DNA of 64,000 nucleotides, taken from the NCBI RefSeq assembly GCF_003391395.1, contig NZ_CP024190.1, positions 3,224,001 through 3,288,000 on the forward strand. Direction: 5' to 3'. A program made the translations under genes and the position numbers. This DNA is from Mycobacterium marinum (GTDB taxonomy: Bacteria; Actinomycetota; Actinomycetes; Mycobacteriales; Mycobacteriaceae). Below, in pieces: positions 25,754 to 35,554 of this stretch. The notes under the pieces were generated by a model that saw nothing but the letters and a program-made list of their open reading frames with translations, was not told the DNA's origin and did not search any database. Positions within the stretch are counted from its first letter, which is position 1. The number at the start of each line of letters is the position of its first letter.

Positions 25754-26476
25754 GTGAACTACGACTGGGAACAGCTGCCGGGCAGCGTCTATCGCTGTCG
25801 GCTGCCGTTCTGCGACGTCACAGTCGGTTTGGTGATCGGCCGCGACGACGCACTGCTCGTCGACTCCGGTTCAACGCTACGCGAAGCGGCCGCAGTTCAG
25901 GCCGACATTCGGCAGCTCGCCGAGCGCCGTGTGGCACACATCGCGTTGACGCACAAGCATTTCGACCACGTGCTGGGCTCCTCGGCTTTTGTCGGCGCCG
26001 AAATATACTGCGCGCCCGAAGTCGCCGAATACCTCTCCTCGGCTGGCCACCAACTGCGCGAGGACGCGCTGCACCACGGCGCGGATGCCGGGGAGATCGA
26101 TACCGCAATCGCAGCCTTGCGACCGCCTCGGCACCCGATCTTGGACGCCGACGTCCACCTCGGCGACCGCCGCGTGCGGATCACCCATCTCGGCCGTGGC
26201 CACACCAGCGCAGACCTGGTGGTCGTGGCGACCCCGCCGGCTGCGCAGACCGGACCGGTCGTCGTCTTCACCGGTGACCTTGTCGAGGAGTCCGCCGACC
26301 CCGCCATCGACGCCGATTCTGACGTCGCGGCATGGCCCGCAACACTCGAGCGTCTACTGGCGATCGGTGGACCCGACGCCATTTACGTCCCCGGTCACGG
26401 CAGCGTCGTTGACGCCGACTTCGTCCGCGGGCAGCGAGATTGGCTGAAGCAGCGGGCGCACCCCGGCCTGCGCTGA
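25754..26476 (+). CDS. Metallo-beta-lactamase-fold hydrolase (Rv1913-like)
   Basis: This protein of 240 residues has the full metal-site set: THKHFDHVLG (HxHxDH), HLGRGHTSADLVV, VFTGDLVEE and YVPGHGSVVD. Candidate functions are thioester or lactone hydrolysis; the fold alone does not decide. GTG 25754 (VNYDWEQLPGSVYRC) is preferred over the upstream frame to 25652, which is antisense to the COQ4-like gene. Position next to the Rv1914c-like gene and icl2 matches M. tuberculosis Rv1913. Confidence 0.88.
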   Translation: MNYDWEQLPGSVYRCRLPFCDVTVGLVIGRDDALLVDSGSTLREAAAVQADIRQLAERRVAHIALTHKHFDHVLGSSAFVGAEIYCAPEVAEYLSSAGHQLREDALHHGADAGEIDTAIAALRPPRHPILDADVHLGDRRVRITHLGRGHTSADLVVVATPPAAQTGPVVVFTGDLVEESADPAIDADSDVAAWPATLERLLAIGGPDAIYVPGHGSVVDADFVRGQRDWLKQRAHPGLR

Positions 26477-26482
26477 GCGCAG

Positions 26483-26851
26483 CTAGGGAGTAGCGCATGC
26501 GGCAATGAGCGCATCCGGATCGGTGACACTGATCCACAAGGAGCGCACCCGCACCGACATGAACACCGCCTTGGCTTGCGCCGGCGGCTCGATCGTCAGT
26601 GCCACCAGGCCCTTTCCGGACCCGTTGACCAACCACCGGCCGCCAGAATAGTGGACCCCCGCCGCGAACACCCTGGCATTGGTGAGCGCGGCACTCTTGA
26701 TCGACGCTACGGGAATGTCGGCGGCGAACGCCCAACCCATCCGCACGTACAGGTTGCCGGCCTCGACCCGAACCGCGCAGTTTTTGGGTCCCAGGCCCAG
26801 CGGCACCGAAAGGGGCAGAAACCACCGTTCGAACCGCAATTGCGTTTTCAC
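26483..26851 (-). CDS. Conserved hypothetical protein (Rv1914c-like)
   Basis: This protein of 122 residues begins MKTQLRFERWFLPLSVPLG and is rich in beta strands (LYVRMGWAFAADIPVASIKSA). There is no signal peptide or membrane helix. The family appears restricted to mycobacteria and relatives. Position upstream of and divergent from icl2 equals that of Rv1914c. Function is unknown. Confidence 0.82.
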   Translation of the reverse strand: MKTQLRFERWFLPLSVPLGLGPKNCAVRVEAGNLYVRMGWAFAADIPVASIKSAALTNARVFAAGVHYSGGRWLVNGSGKGLVALTIEPPAQAKAVFMSVRVRSLWISVTDPDALIAACATP

Positions 26852-26985
26852 AGAAAAACGATACCGGCGCCGCCCGCCCGGCTGCGAACGATTTCAGAGA
26901 CTCGCTTAGCCGATGATTTTGTCGCCTGCTACGGGGATACACTCGGTCCGTTGAGGTAACCGGGCGCACAAAGGAGCGCAAGCCC

Positions 26986-29274
26986 ATGGCTATCGCCGAA
27001 ACGGACACTGAAGTCCGCACACCGTTCGAGCAAGAAGTCGCCGACACACAGCGATACTTCGACAGTTCCCGTTTTGCCGGGATCGTTCGCCTCTATACGG
27101 CGCGACAAGTCGTAGAGCAGCGCGGCACGATTCCGAACGACTACACCGTCGCACGAACCGCCGCGGGCGCCTTCTACCAGCGCCTACGCGAGCTCTACAC
27201 CGAGAAGAAGAGCGTAACCACCTTCGGCCCCTACTCGCCGGGCCAGGCCGTGAGCATGAAGCGCATGGGCATCGAGGCGATCTACCTAGGCGGATGGGCG
27301 ACCTCGGCCAAGGGTTCCACGACCGAGGATCCCGGACCCGACCTGGCCAGCTACCCGCTGAGTCAGGTGCCCGACGATGCGGCGGTACTGGTACGCGCCC
27401 TGCTTACCGCCGACCGTAATCAGGAGTACCTGCGCCTGCAGATGACCGACCAGCAGCGCGCCACCACCACGGCCTACGACTTTCGGCCCTTCATCATCGC
27501 CGACGCCGACACCGGCCACGGCGGTGATCCACACGTGCGCAACCTCATCCGCCGCTTCGTCGAGGTTGGAGTGCCTGGCTACCACATCGAGGACCAGCGC
27601 CCGGGCACCAAGAAGTGCGGCCACCAAGGCGGCAAGGTTCTGGTGCCGTCCGACGAACAGATCAAGCGTCTCAACGCCGCTCGTTTCCAGCTCGACGTGA
27701 TGCGAGTCCCGGGCATCATCGTCGCGCGCACCGATGCCGAAGCAGCCAATCTGATCGACAGCCGCGCCGACGAACGGGACCAGCCTTTCCTGCTGGGCGC
27801 CACCAAACTCGATATCCCCTCCTACAAGTCCTGCTTCCTGGCCATGCTCCGGCGCTTCTACGAACTGGGCGTCAAGGAACTCAACGGTCACCTGCTCTAC
27901 GCTCTCGCCGATGCCGAGTACGCCGCCGCCAACGGCTGGCTCGAGCGTTCCGGCATCATGGGCCTGATCTCCGACGCCGTTAACTCCTGGCGCGAAGACG
28001 GGATGCAGACTATCGACGACCTTTTCGACCAAGTCGAATCCCGGTTCGTGGCCGCGTGGGAGGACGACGCCGGCCTGATGACCTATGCAGAGGCCGTGGC
28101 CGAGGTGCTCGCGTTCGGTCAAAGCGAAGGCGATCCGGTGGCGATGAGCCCCGAAGAATGGCGGACTTTCGCCGCGCGCGCATCGCTTTATGCGGCTCGG
28201 CAAAAGGCGAAGGAATTGGGCGTCGACCCCGGCTGGGACTGCGAGTTGGCAAAAACGCCAGAAGGCTACTACCAAATCCGGGGCGGCATACCGTATGCCA
28301 TCGCCAAGTCGCTTGCGGCGGCACCATTTGCCGACATCCTCTGGATGGAGACCAAGACGGCCGACCTCGCCGACGCGCGGCAATTCGCCGAGGCGATCCA
28401 TGCCGAGTTCCCGGACCAGATGTTGGCCTACAACCTCTCGCCGTCGTTCAACTGGGATACCACCGGCATGACCGACGAGGAGATGAAGCGCTTCCCCGAA
28501 GAGCTGGGCAAGATGGGCTTCGTCTTCAACTTCATCACCTACGGTGGGCATCAGATCGATGGTGTTGCCTCCGAAGAATTCGCAACGGCGTTGCGACAGG
28601 ACGGCATGCTGGCGCTGGCTCGGCTGCAGCGCAAGATGCGCCTCGTCGAGTCCCCTTATCGCACACCACAGACCCTGGTCGGCGGCCCGCGCAGCGATGC
28701 TGCGCTGCAAGCCTCGTCCGGACGCACGGCGACTACCAAGGCGATGGGCAAGGGCTCCACACAGCACCAACATCTCGTGCAGACCGAGGTGCCCAAGAAG
28801 CTGCTGGAGGAGTGGCTGGCGCTGTGGAGCGATCACTACCAGCTGGGCGAAAAGCTGCGCGTTCAGCTGCGGCCTCGCCGCGCCGGCTCCGACGTGCTGG
28901 AACTGGGAATCTACGGCAACGACGACGAACAGTTGGCCAACGTCGTGTTCGATCCCATCAAGGACCGCCACGGCCGCAGCATTCTCACCGTGCGTGACCA
29001 GAACACGTTCGCTCACAAGCTTCGCCAGAAGCGGCTGATGACCTTGATCCACCTCTGGCTGGTCCACCGGTTCAAGGCTGACGCGGTCTACTACGTCACG
29101 CCTACCGAAGACAACCAGTATCAGACCTCAAAGATGAAGTCGCATGGGATCTTCAGCGAGGTCAACCAGGACGTGGGCGAGATCATTGTCGCGGAGGTCA
29201 ACCGCCCGCGCATCGAGGAGTTGCTGACGGCGGACCGGGTGGCGCTGCGACAGTTGATCACCAAGGGCGACTAG
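26986..29274 (+). CDS. icl2: Isocitrate lyase 2, full length
   Basis: This enzyme of 762 residues cleaves isocitrate to glyoxylate and succinate in the glyoxylate and methylcitrate pathways. The N-terminal catalytic domain has IADADTGHGGDPHVRNL and the active-site loop GTKKCGHQGGK with catalytic Cys at residue 211. The C-terminal 170 residues (from about QTEVPKKLLEEW) form the extra regulatory domain of Icl2, which senses acetyl-CoA in M. tuberculosis strains with an intact gene. In H37Rv the gene is split into Rv1915 and Rv1916; here it is whole. AAAGGAG lies upstream of ATG 26986. Confidence 0.97.
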   Translation: MAIAETDTEVRTPFEQEVADTQRYFDSSRFAGIVRLYTARQVVEQRGTIPNDYTVARTAAGAFYQRLRELYTEKKSVTTFGPYSPGQAVSMKRMGIEAIYLGGWATSAKGSTTEDPGPDLASYPLSQVPDDAAVLVRALLTADRNQEYLRLQMTDQQRATTTAYDFRPFIIADADTGHGGDPHVRNLIRRFVEVGVPGYHIEDQRPGTKKCGHQGGKVLVPSDEQIKRLNAARFQLDVMRVPGIIVARTDAEAANLIDSRADERDQPFLLGATKLDIPSYKSCFLAMLRRFYELGVKELNGHLLYALADAEYAAANGWLERSGIMGLISDAVNSWREDGMQTIDDLFDQVESRFVAAWEDDAGLMTYAEAVAEVLAFGQSEGDPVAMSPEEWRTFAARASLYAARQKAKELGVDPGWDCELAKTPEGYYQIRGGIPYAIAKSLAAAPFADILWMETKTADLADARQFAEAIHAEFPDQMLAYNLSPSFNWDTTGMTDEEMKRFPEELGKMGFVFNFITYGGHQIDGVASEEFATALRQDGMLALARLQRKMRLVESPYRTPQTLVGGPRSDAALQASSGRTATTKAMGKGSTQHQHLVQTEVPKKLLEEWLALWSDHYQLGEKLRVQLRPRRAGSDVLELGIYGNDDEQLANVVFDPIKDRHGRSILTVRDQNTFAHKLRQKRLMTLIHLWLVHRFKADAVYYVTPTEDNQYQTSKMKSHGIFSEVNQDVGEIIVAEVNRPRIEELLTADRVALRQLITKGD

Positions 29275-29369
29275 GCGTACATCTGCCGCTCGGGAGTTCA
29301 CCCAGCGAGGTTCCAGTCAGCCGGATGGCGCGATGGATTGACCGTGCCATCCGGCAGGAGCTACGACGG

Positions 29370-32300
29370 CTACGGGGTGACGCTCTGGAAGAACAAGCCC
29401 GACAGGCTGCTGCCGACATTGGCGAAGCCCGACACCAGACTGGTCATCGCTAACGGCAACGTGCCGGTGTTGGCGAAGCCCGAAACACCGGTGCCCAGGT
29501 TGGAGAAGCCCGAGAACACGCTGCCGTAGTTTTGGTAGCCCGAGCCACCAATCAGTCCGGTGGCGTTTGTGTTGAACCAGCCCGACAGCCCCGATCCGTT
29601 GTTGCCAAACCCAGAACTGCCGCCCGCTCCGGCATTGAAGAAGCCCGATGACGGCGCAGTGCTCGAGTTGAGGAAACCTGAACCGGCGGGGATCGAAACT
29701 TGCGCCAACGTACCGGCCGGCACGTGAATGCTCGGGATGGTGAGCGCAGGCGTGGTGAAAGACGCCAGGCCTATCGGCGGGATGGTGAGTTCCCCTGTTG
29801 TCGTGGGCGGAATGTTGATCTGCGGGAGGGTGAACCCACCAACCGCAATCGGATCGATGGTGAACGGCTCAGTCGTAATCTGCGGAGTACTGATCTGCGG
29901 AAGCGTGAACCCACCAACCGCAATCGGATCGATGGTGAACGGCTCAGTCGTAATCTGCGGAGTACTGATCTGCGGAAGCGTGAACCCACCAACCGCAATC
30001 GGATCGATGGTGAACGGCTCAGTCGTAATCTGCGGAGTACTGATCTGCGGAAGCGTGAACCCACCAACCGCAATCGGATCGATGGTGAACGGCTCAGTCG
30101 TAATCTGCGGAGTACTGATCTGCGGAAGCGTGAAGCCATCAAGCGCAATCGGATCGATGCTCAACGGGGGAGTCGTGAACTCGGGAGTGGTAATCGCCGG
30201 CAATGTGAAATCGGCGAGGTGAATGGGCGGAACGTTGATACCCGGGATGGTGAAGTTGGGCAGGCTGAAGCCGGAGATAGAGATTGGACTGATGGTGAAT
30301 CCGCTGAGGCCAATGGGCCCGAGTGTAAGCGTTCCGGTCTCGAGGTAGGCCCCCTCCATCCCATAAAAATTACCAATGGCCGGATACTGGCCCGCGATAC
30401 CTGTTTGCAAAGCAATTATGTTGTTGGGAATGAGCGCCTTGAAATCGAGATGGAAGCCCGGAATTGTGACAACGGGACCAGCTATTGTGGGCGTTACTAT
30501 CGTAGGCGTGGTAAACGAACCCGTAGTGATGTTGTTGACGAATATCGACTGAGTGGTGATCCCCGGCAGATCAAAACTACCAATAGCGGTACCCGCAGGT
30601 ATCGATATCGATGGAATTGTCAACGATGGGATCGCCAATCCCGGCAAGTTAAACGCACCCACCGTAATATTCGCCGGCGTCGTCGCCGCCGGAATCGTCA
30701 ACGGCGGCAGCGTCAACCCAGGCAGATCAAACGCACCCACCGTAATATTCGCCGGCGTCGTCGCCGCCGGAATCGTCAACGGCGGCAGCGTCAATCCCGG
30801 CAAGTTAAACGCACCCACCGTAATATTCGCCGGCGTCGTCGCCGCCGGAATCGTCAACGGCGGCAGCGTCAACCCCGGCAGATCAAACGCACCCACCGTA
30901 ATATTCGCCGGCGTCGTCGCCGCCGGAATCGTCAACGGCGGCAGCGTCAACCCCGGCAGATCAAACGCACCCACCGTAATATTCGCCGGCGTCGTAATGG
31001 CAGGTAGCGACATCGAGGGCAGTGTTAGGGCAGGCAGATTGAAGCCCGGAACCGTGATCCCCGGAACGTCAAGAGGCGGCAACGTTAGCTCGGGCAGTCC
31101 GATTCCGAAGTACAGGCGGCCCTGACCGACGCCGCGGAAAAAGATGCCGTTATTCATGTCTCCCGTGTTGAACAGGCCGTTGTTCATGTCTCCCGAGTTG
31201 AGAATTCCGGTGTTGATGCTGCCGGAATTCAACCAACCAGTGTTCGCGCCCCCGATGTTAAATGAACCCGTGTTGGACGAGCCTGGATTGAAACCCCCCA
31301 TGTTGTAGCTGCCGGTGTTCAAGATTCCCGTATTTCCATCGCCCACGTTCAGGACGCCGGTGTTAAATGAACCGGCATTGAAGAGGCCAGTACTGCCATT
31401 GCCCGAGTTGAATATTCCCGTGCCGAAGTTGCCGGTATTGCCAATCCCAAAATTGCCGCTACCAGAATTGAAGAAACCGATGTTTCCATCGCCCGAGTTG
31501 AACAGACCGACGTTGCCGGTGCCGGAATTCAGTAGGCCGATGCCGACCTGATTATTCCCGTTGAGCCCGATACCGATGTTGTTGTTTCCATTATTGCCAA
31601 ACCCGAAGTTTCCACTTCCAATATTGGAGAAGCCATTATTGAAGTTTCCCAGATTTCCGAATCCAAAATTGTTGCTCCCGAGGTTTGAGGCTCCGATATT
31701 TGAACTACCAAAGTTTCCCGATCCAAAGTTGCCGCTACCTAGATTGCCGCTGCCGAAGTTTCCGAAGCCGTTGTTCCCGTTGCCAACGTTGCCACCACCG
31801 ACATTGGCCAGACCGAGGTTGAGAGTTGTGACGCGATCCGGGACGGCCGGGGCGGCAGCGGCTCCGGATGCACCACCGCTCATCGCGGTCGACAGGCCGG
31901 ACTGCAGACCCGCCAGGCTCTGCAGCGGAGCAAACGGCGTCAGCGCCGTGACAACCGCCGACGCGCCGGAATGGTAGGCCGACATCACCGACACATCGAG
32001 AGCCCAGATCTCCTCATATGCCGCCTCCACGGTGGCAATCGCTGGCGCGTTTTGCCCGAAGAGATTCGAAAGCACCAACGACACCAGGTTCGAACGGTTA
32101 GCCGCCACCAACGCCGGCGGCACCATCGCAGTCCGCACGGCCTCAAATTCGGCCGCCATGGCACTGGCCTGGGCGCCCGCCTGCGCGGCCTGGCCAGCCG
32201 CAGTGGCGAGCCACCCTGCGTATGGCGCCGCGGCGCCGGCCATCGCAAGCGATGCCGCGCCTTGCCACGACCCGCTCAGAATTCCCGAGGTAATAGATTC

Positions 32301-32435
32301 GAAAGATGAAGCCGCCATTGATAGTTCGTCGGCCAGCCCGTCCCAAGCCACCGCGGCCGTCAGCATGGGTTCCGATCCCGCGCCAGCGAATATGAGTGCC
32401 GAGTTGATCTCGGGTGGAAGCACGGAGAAGTTCAT
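29370..32435 (-). CDS. PPE-MPTR family protein
   Basis: This PPE protein of 1021 residues starts MNFSVLPPEINSALIFAGAGS at ATG 32435, with GAAAGGG upstream. The WxG motif is SGSWQGAAS, and PPE helices fill residues 1-180. A long NxGxxNxG pentapeptide array follows. Then come two beta-repeat arrays: five units of 26 residues (GAFDLPGLTLPPLTIP...) and about four of 25 residues (GGFTLPQISTPQITTE...). A short NxG tail ends the protein. It resembles PPE34/PPE35 and lies downstream of icl2 as in M. tuberculosis. It is expected on the cell surface via ESX-5. Confidence 0.93.
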   Translation of the reverse strand: MNFSVLPPEINSALIFAGAGSEPMLTAAVAWDGLADELSMAASSFESITSGILSGSWQGAASLAMAGAAAPYAGWLATAAGQAAQAGAQASAMAAEFEAVRTAMVPPALVAANRSNLVSLVLSNLFGQNAPAIATVEAAYEEIWALDVSVMSAYHSGASAVVTALTPFAPLQSLAGLQSGLSTAMSGGASGAAAAPAVPDRVTTLNLGLANVGGGNVGNGNNGFGNFGSGNLGSGNFGSGNFGSSNIGASNLGSNNFGFGNLGNFNNGFSNIGSGNFGFGNNGNNNIGIGLNGNNQVGIGLLNSGTGNVGLFNSGDGNIGFFNSGSGNFGIGNTGNFGTGIFNSGNGSTGLFNAGSFNTGVLNVGDGNTGILNTGSYNMGGFNPGSSNTGSFNIGGANTGWLNSGSINTGILNSGDMNNGLFNTGDMNNGIFFRGVGQGRLYFGIGLPELTLPPLDVPGITVPGFNLPALTLPSMSLPAITTPANITVGAFDLPGLTLPPLTIPAATTPANITVGAFDLPGLTLPPLTIPAATTPANITVGAFNLPGLTLPPLTIPAATTPANITVGAFDLPGLTLPPLTIPAATTPANITVGAFNLPGLAIPSLTIPSISIPAGTAIGSFDLPGITTQSIFVNNITTGSFTTPTIVTPTIAGPVVTIPGFHLDFKALIPNNIIALQTGIAGQYPAIGNFYGMEGAYLETGTLTLGPIGLSGFTISPISISGFSLPNFTIPGINVPPIHLADFTLPAITTPEFTTPPLSIDPIALDGFTLPQISTPQITTEPFTIDPIAVGGFTLPQISTPQITTEPFTIDPIAVGGFTLPQISTPQITTEPFTIDPIAVGGFTLPQISTPQITTEPFTIDPIAVGGFTLPQINIPPTTTGELTIPPIGLASFTTPALTIPSIHVPAGTLAQVSIPAGSGFLNSSTAPSSGFFNAGAGGSSGFGNNGSGLSGWFNTNATGLIGGSGYQNYGSVFSGFSNLGTGVSGFANTGTLPLAMTSLVSGFANVGSSLSGLFFQSVTP
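29816..30130. repeat. 75-bp tandem repeat array in the PPE gene
   Basis: About four near-identical 75-bp units occur, with starts spaced at 29891, 29966, 30041 and 30116. They encode the 25-residue unit of the PPE-MPTR protein. Length variation between strains is likely. Confidence 0.92.
30645..30990. repeat. 78-bp tandem repeat array in the PPE gene
   Basis: Five units with a 78-bp period occur (the sequence AAACGCACCC recurs at 30651, 30729, 30807, 30885 and 30963). They encode the 26-residue repeat. Units alternate between two subtypes (GCAAGTT and GCAGATC), suggesting past duplication of pairs. Confidence 0.92.
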
Positions 32436-33205
32436 CGCCAACCCTTTCGCTGAAGGCTCCACGCCAGGACCAACGACAGTGGGCCCGGGTGTCAGTCGGC
32501 GGCCGTCACGCCAACCTCGTAGCGGACAAACTACGCGCATAACCGGTAGAGACTTTGGCATATTTATCATAACGCGATCATTCTGTTATCTGATCGTGAT
32601 TCTATATCCGGGCTATTGCCAAATTTCTTTACACGGGCCGTTCAGGACATATCCAGCGGTCTCGATGTCAAGCCCGAATCAGGCGTTGACCTCCCGAAGC
32701 AAGGGGAGATGCAAGGGAATTCGGTAGCGGATCCAAGCCGCTTTCGCGCGGAACTTCCTCGCCGAGTATGCGTTAAATTCAGCTGCCGCAAACCCGCAAT
32801 TTGCGCCATCAGCGCCCGGAAAATCTCAACAATGCAGAACAATGCAGCTAGGCTCGTCCGGCGACAGCGCAACTAACGGCGAATCACCCCATGGTCGCCA
32901 TGGCAGCAAACCGCGGACCCGGTCCACAGACGTGATTGCAGGCGTGTCGGTGCTCAGACCCAGTGCGGCCACAGCCCCCAGCGAAGCCGCGCAGACTTCT
33001 ACGATGGCGCCGATAACGGGCAACTGCGGCGGCGGGATGCGGTATGACGGAAGCTGGCTTGGTGCCAACGGGCATGCGACGACCGCAGCGACCGTCAGGA
33101 TGCTTCGTTTCCATCCACAGCCGATCGGGTATGGGAACGAATGGTTGCAGCAAGGCCCGACCAAACAATGCCCGACCAACAGTGGCGACGAGAGCGGAGA
33201 GTGAC
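32436..33205. other. Long intergenic region upstream of the PPE-MPTR gene
   Basis: These 770 bases contain no gene I can support. The part at 32540-32650 is AT-rich for this genome and probably carries the PPE promoter, with scattered GATCA-type half-sites. From 32840 to 33205 several overlapping open frames exist on both strands, but none has a recognisable domain or a good start. Confidence 0.5.
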
Positions 33206-33616
33206 ATGAGATCCCAAGCCAGGACGACATTCGCGGTTTTTGGCGGCGGCGCCATGCTTGTTCTGGCGGTGGCCTGCGGTGGCGGCGAAAACAAGGCGCC
33301 AAGTAGCACAACGCCGACCACGACACCCACAACAACAGTCCCATCCAGCCCATCCAGCTCACCTACGACAGAGTCGTCACCGGCGCCGGGCGGTCCGTCC
33401 GGCACTGGCGGCCCAGAGGGCGGGGGCGGCGGCGTGCCCGGCGGTCCCACCGGCAGCGGCGGTCCGGGTGGGGGAGGCGGTAGCATCCCGGGTGGGCCCA
33501 CCGGCGGCGGTGGACCAGGCGGTGGCGGCGGCACCATTCCCGGCGTGGGTGGGGGCGGCGGCGGGCCGGGCGGTGGCGGCGGCTGCATCGGCAACATCTG
33601 CGGCAGCTACCCGTGA
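33206..33616 (+). CDS. Glycine-rich lipoprotein
   Basis: This protein of 136 residues has a lipoprotein signal (AVFGGGAMLVLAVACGG, lipobox LAVAC). A Ser/Thr/Pro linker follows, then a glycine-rich tail built of GGPGGGGG and GGPTGGGG units. It ends GGCIGNICGSYP with two cysteines. ATG 33206 has GCGGAGAG upstream; frames extending upstream are not needed. It would be anchored outside the membrane. Function is unknown. Confidence 0.75.
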   Translation: MRSQARTTFAVFGGGAMLVLAVACGGGENKAPSSTTPTTTPTTTVPSSPSSSPTTESSPAPGGPSGTGGPEGGGGGVPGGPTGSGGPGGGGGSIPGGPTGGGGPGGGGGTIPGVGGGGGGPGGGGGCIGNICGSYP

Positions 33617-33766
33617 TCGCGAGACGTCACTGAAACTTCCTTGAACTTTGCGGCGACGTTCGCCCCGGCCATGGTGACCCAGGCGCGTTAGTTGATGCGT
33701 TCCGGCGACGGTCGGTCCGCGTTATGGTTCGGTCAAGGCCGATCGCAAGCGCAAGGGAGCCTCGAC

Positions 33767-34930
33767 ATGGCCAAGCTCAGGTTCGGATATTTCATCGCCC
33801 CGTTCCACCGTGCCGGCACCAATCCAACACTGGCCCTACAGCGCGATCTGGAGTTCGTCGAACATCTGGATGCCCTCGGGTTTGATGAGGCCTGGATCGG
33901 GGAACATCACTCGGCCGGCAGCGAGATCATCAGTTCACCGGAGGTCTTCATCGCCGCCGCCGCCGAACGGACCAAGCGGATCCGCCTTGGCACGGGGGTC
34001 ATATCGCTGGCCTATCACAACCCGCTCTGGGTCGCTGACCGGCTGATGCTGCTCGATCATCTCACCCACGGTCGGGTGATCGGAGGCATGGGACCGGGTT
34101 CATTGCCCACCGATTCAGCGATGATCGGGCTTACCCCCACCGACACCCGCGAGCTGCTGGAAACCAACCTCGACATCGTCGTCCGGCTGTTGGCTGGGCA
34201 AACCGTGACCGCCAAGACCGCAACACATCAACTGTTCGACGCGAGATTGCAGCTTGCGCCCTTCTCGGAAGGAGGGATCCCACTGGCGGTCGCCGCCGTC
34301 GCGTCGCCGACCGGTGCGCGGCTGGCCGGCAGGCATGGCATCGGCCTGCTGTCGATCGGAGCGACGCTGACGATCGAGGGCTTCGATGCGCTGGCCCATC
34401 ACTGGGGCATCGTCGAAGAGCGCGCCGCGGCGTTCGGCACCCACGCCGACCGCAAGAACTGGACCCTGGTCGGGCCGTTTCACATCGCCGAGACCGATGC
34501 GCAAGCCCGTGCCGACGTGAAATTCGGCATCGAGCCTTGGTTCCGATATTTCCAAAAAGTTGCCGCGTTCCCCCAGATGACCATGCCTGGAGAACAACTT
34601 GACGAGATGATCGACATCATCAACGAGAACGGCGCCGGTGTGATCGGTACCCCGGAGCGGGCGCGGGCACAGGTCCAGCGACTGTGGGATCAATCTGGCG
34701 GATTCGGCTGCATGCTGCAGATGGGCCACGAATGGGCAAATCCCGCGGCGACCAGACGTTCCGCCGAGCTGTTCGCCGCCGAAGTGATGCCGCACTTTCA
34801 GGGACAAGCCCAGCCCACCCTCGACGCTGCCGTGCGTGCCGGCGAAGTGCGGGAAGGTCTGGCCCAGACGCAGCTGCAGGCCATCGACCACATGACCAAG
34901 AAATATCAGCAAGAACTCGACAGCAAGTAG
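33767..34930 (+). CDS. Luciferase-like flavin monooxygenase (limonene 1,2-monooxygenase-like)
   Basis: This F420- or FMN-dependent LLM-class oxidoreductase of 387 residues shows the family pattern GFDEAWIGEHHSAGSEII, RTKRIRLGTGVISLAYHNPL and DHLTHGRVIGGMGPGSLP. Length and motifs resemble limonene 1,2-monooxygenase LimB and alkanal monooxygenases. The substrate is not settled. ATG 33767 has AAGGGAG upstream. There is no neighbour acting obviously in terpene metabolism. Confidence 0.87.
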   Translation: MAKLRFGYFIAPFHRAGTNPTLALQRDLEFVEHLDALGFDEAWIGEHHSAGSEIISSPEVFIAAAAERTKRIRLGTGVISLAYHNPLWVADRLMLLDHLTHGRVIGGMGPGSLPTDSAMIGLTPTDTRELLETNLDIVVRLLAGQTVTAKTATHQLFDARLQLAPFSEGGIPLAVAAVASPTGARLAGRHGIGLLSIGATLTIEGFDALAHHWGIVEERAAAFGTHADRKNWTLVGPFHIAETDAQARADVKFGIEPWFRYFQKVAAFPQMTMPGEQLDEMIDIINENGAGVIGTPERARAQVQRLWDQSGGFGCMLQMGHEWANPAATRRSAELFAAEVMPHFQGQAQPTLDAAVRAGEVREGLAQTQLQAIDHMTKKYQQELDSK

Positions 34931-34988
34931 CCGCTGGGGCCGAAAGCCGTTGCAGCTGAAGCTCAGCACTCACCGATTAGGGCAAGCG

Positions 34989-35456
34989 CTAGCCGGTGTT
35001 GGAGGCCTCCCGCTCGGCCGCCTTGACGAGTCGACCTGCAAAGAACTTGACCGCGTTGCCCAACGCCGCACGCATCACCGGCCCCGTTCCGCGAACTCCC
35101 TCGGAAAAAGAGCCGCTCCAGCGGATGTCGGTGCCGCCGGATGCGTTCGGGGTGAAGACCACTTCGCCGTGATAGTCCTTGGCCGGAGTCGAAGACCCAA
35201 CCATCTTGTAAACGTGGCGGCGGTCCTGCTCGTACTCGACGGTCTCCTCCTGCACGAGCATGGGCCACATGCCTACCTTGCGAATCGCCCCGACACCGCC
35301 CGGTGCCGGGTCACCTTGCCGCGCCCAGCTCGACTGCATGACGATTGGCTTGGCCCAGTTAGCCCAGTTGGCGCCGTCCGTCGCGAGCCGGAACAGCGTC
35401 GCGGCAGGCGCGCTACTGGTCTTGGTGACTTCGAAGGAGAACTTGCGACCCGACAT
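34989..35456 (-). CDS. SRPBCC family protein (Rv1919c-like)
   Basis: This START-like protein of 155 residues is counted from ATG 35456 (MSGRKFSFEVTKTSSAPAATLFRL); the open frame to 35636 crosses the divergent gene's start. The polyketide-cyclase-like features are WANWAKPIVMQSSW and GTDIRWSGSFSEG. It probably binds a hydrophobic ligand. Position and length match Rv1919c. Confidence 0.88.
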   Translation of the reverse strand: MSGRKFSFEVTKTSSAPAATLFRLATDGANWANWAKPIVMQSSWARQGDPAPGGVGAIRKVGMWPMLVQEETVEYEQDRRHVYKMVGSSTPAKDYHGEVVFTPNASGGTDIRWSGSFSEGVRGTGPVMRAALGNAVKFFAGRLVKAAEREASNTG

Positions 35457-35554
35457 ACCCACTCCCGATCTCACGAATGCCTGCAACGGTGCTGCCGCGT
35501 ACCCTACCGGCACGCCCGACGCTGATCCGTCCGGCCCAACGCCGACCAGGCAAA

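Noticed and set aside
27286..29067. 593-codon frame antisense to icl2
   Set aside because: It is a shadow of a strongly conserved gene in a GC-rich genome; it has no motif or ribosome site.
29816..30990. Possible CRISPR array
   Set aside because: The repeats are contiguous 75/78-bp coding units without unique spacers, and no cas genes are present.
29700..31007. Plus-strand Arg-rich repeat protein
   Set aside because: It is the antisense reading of the PPE tandem repeats; its repeats mirror the 75/78-bp units.
32826..33597. Minus-strand Pro-rich frames opposite the glycine lipoprotein
   Set aside because: They are complements of GGN/GGP codons; the plus-strand frame has a lipobox and a ribosome site.
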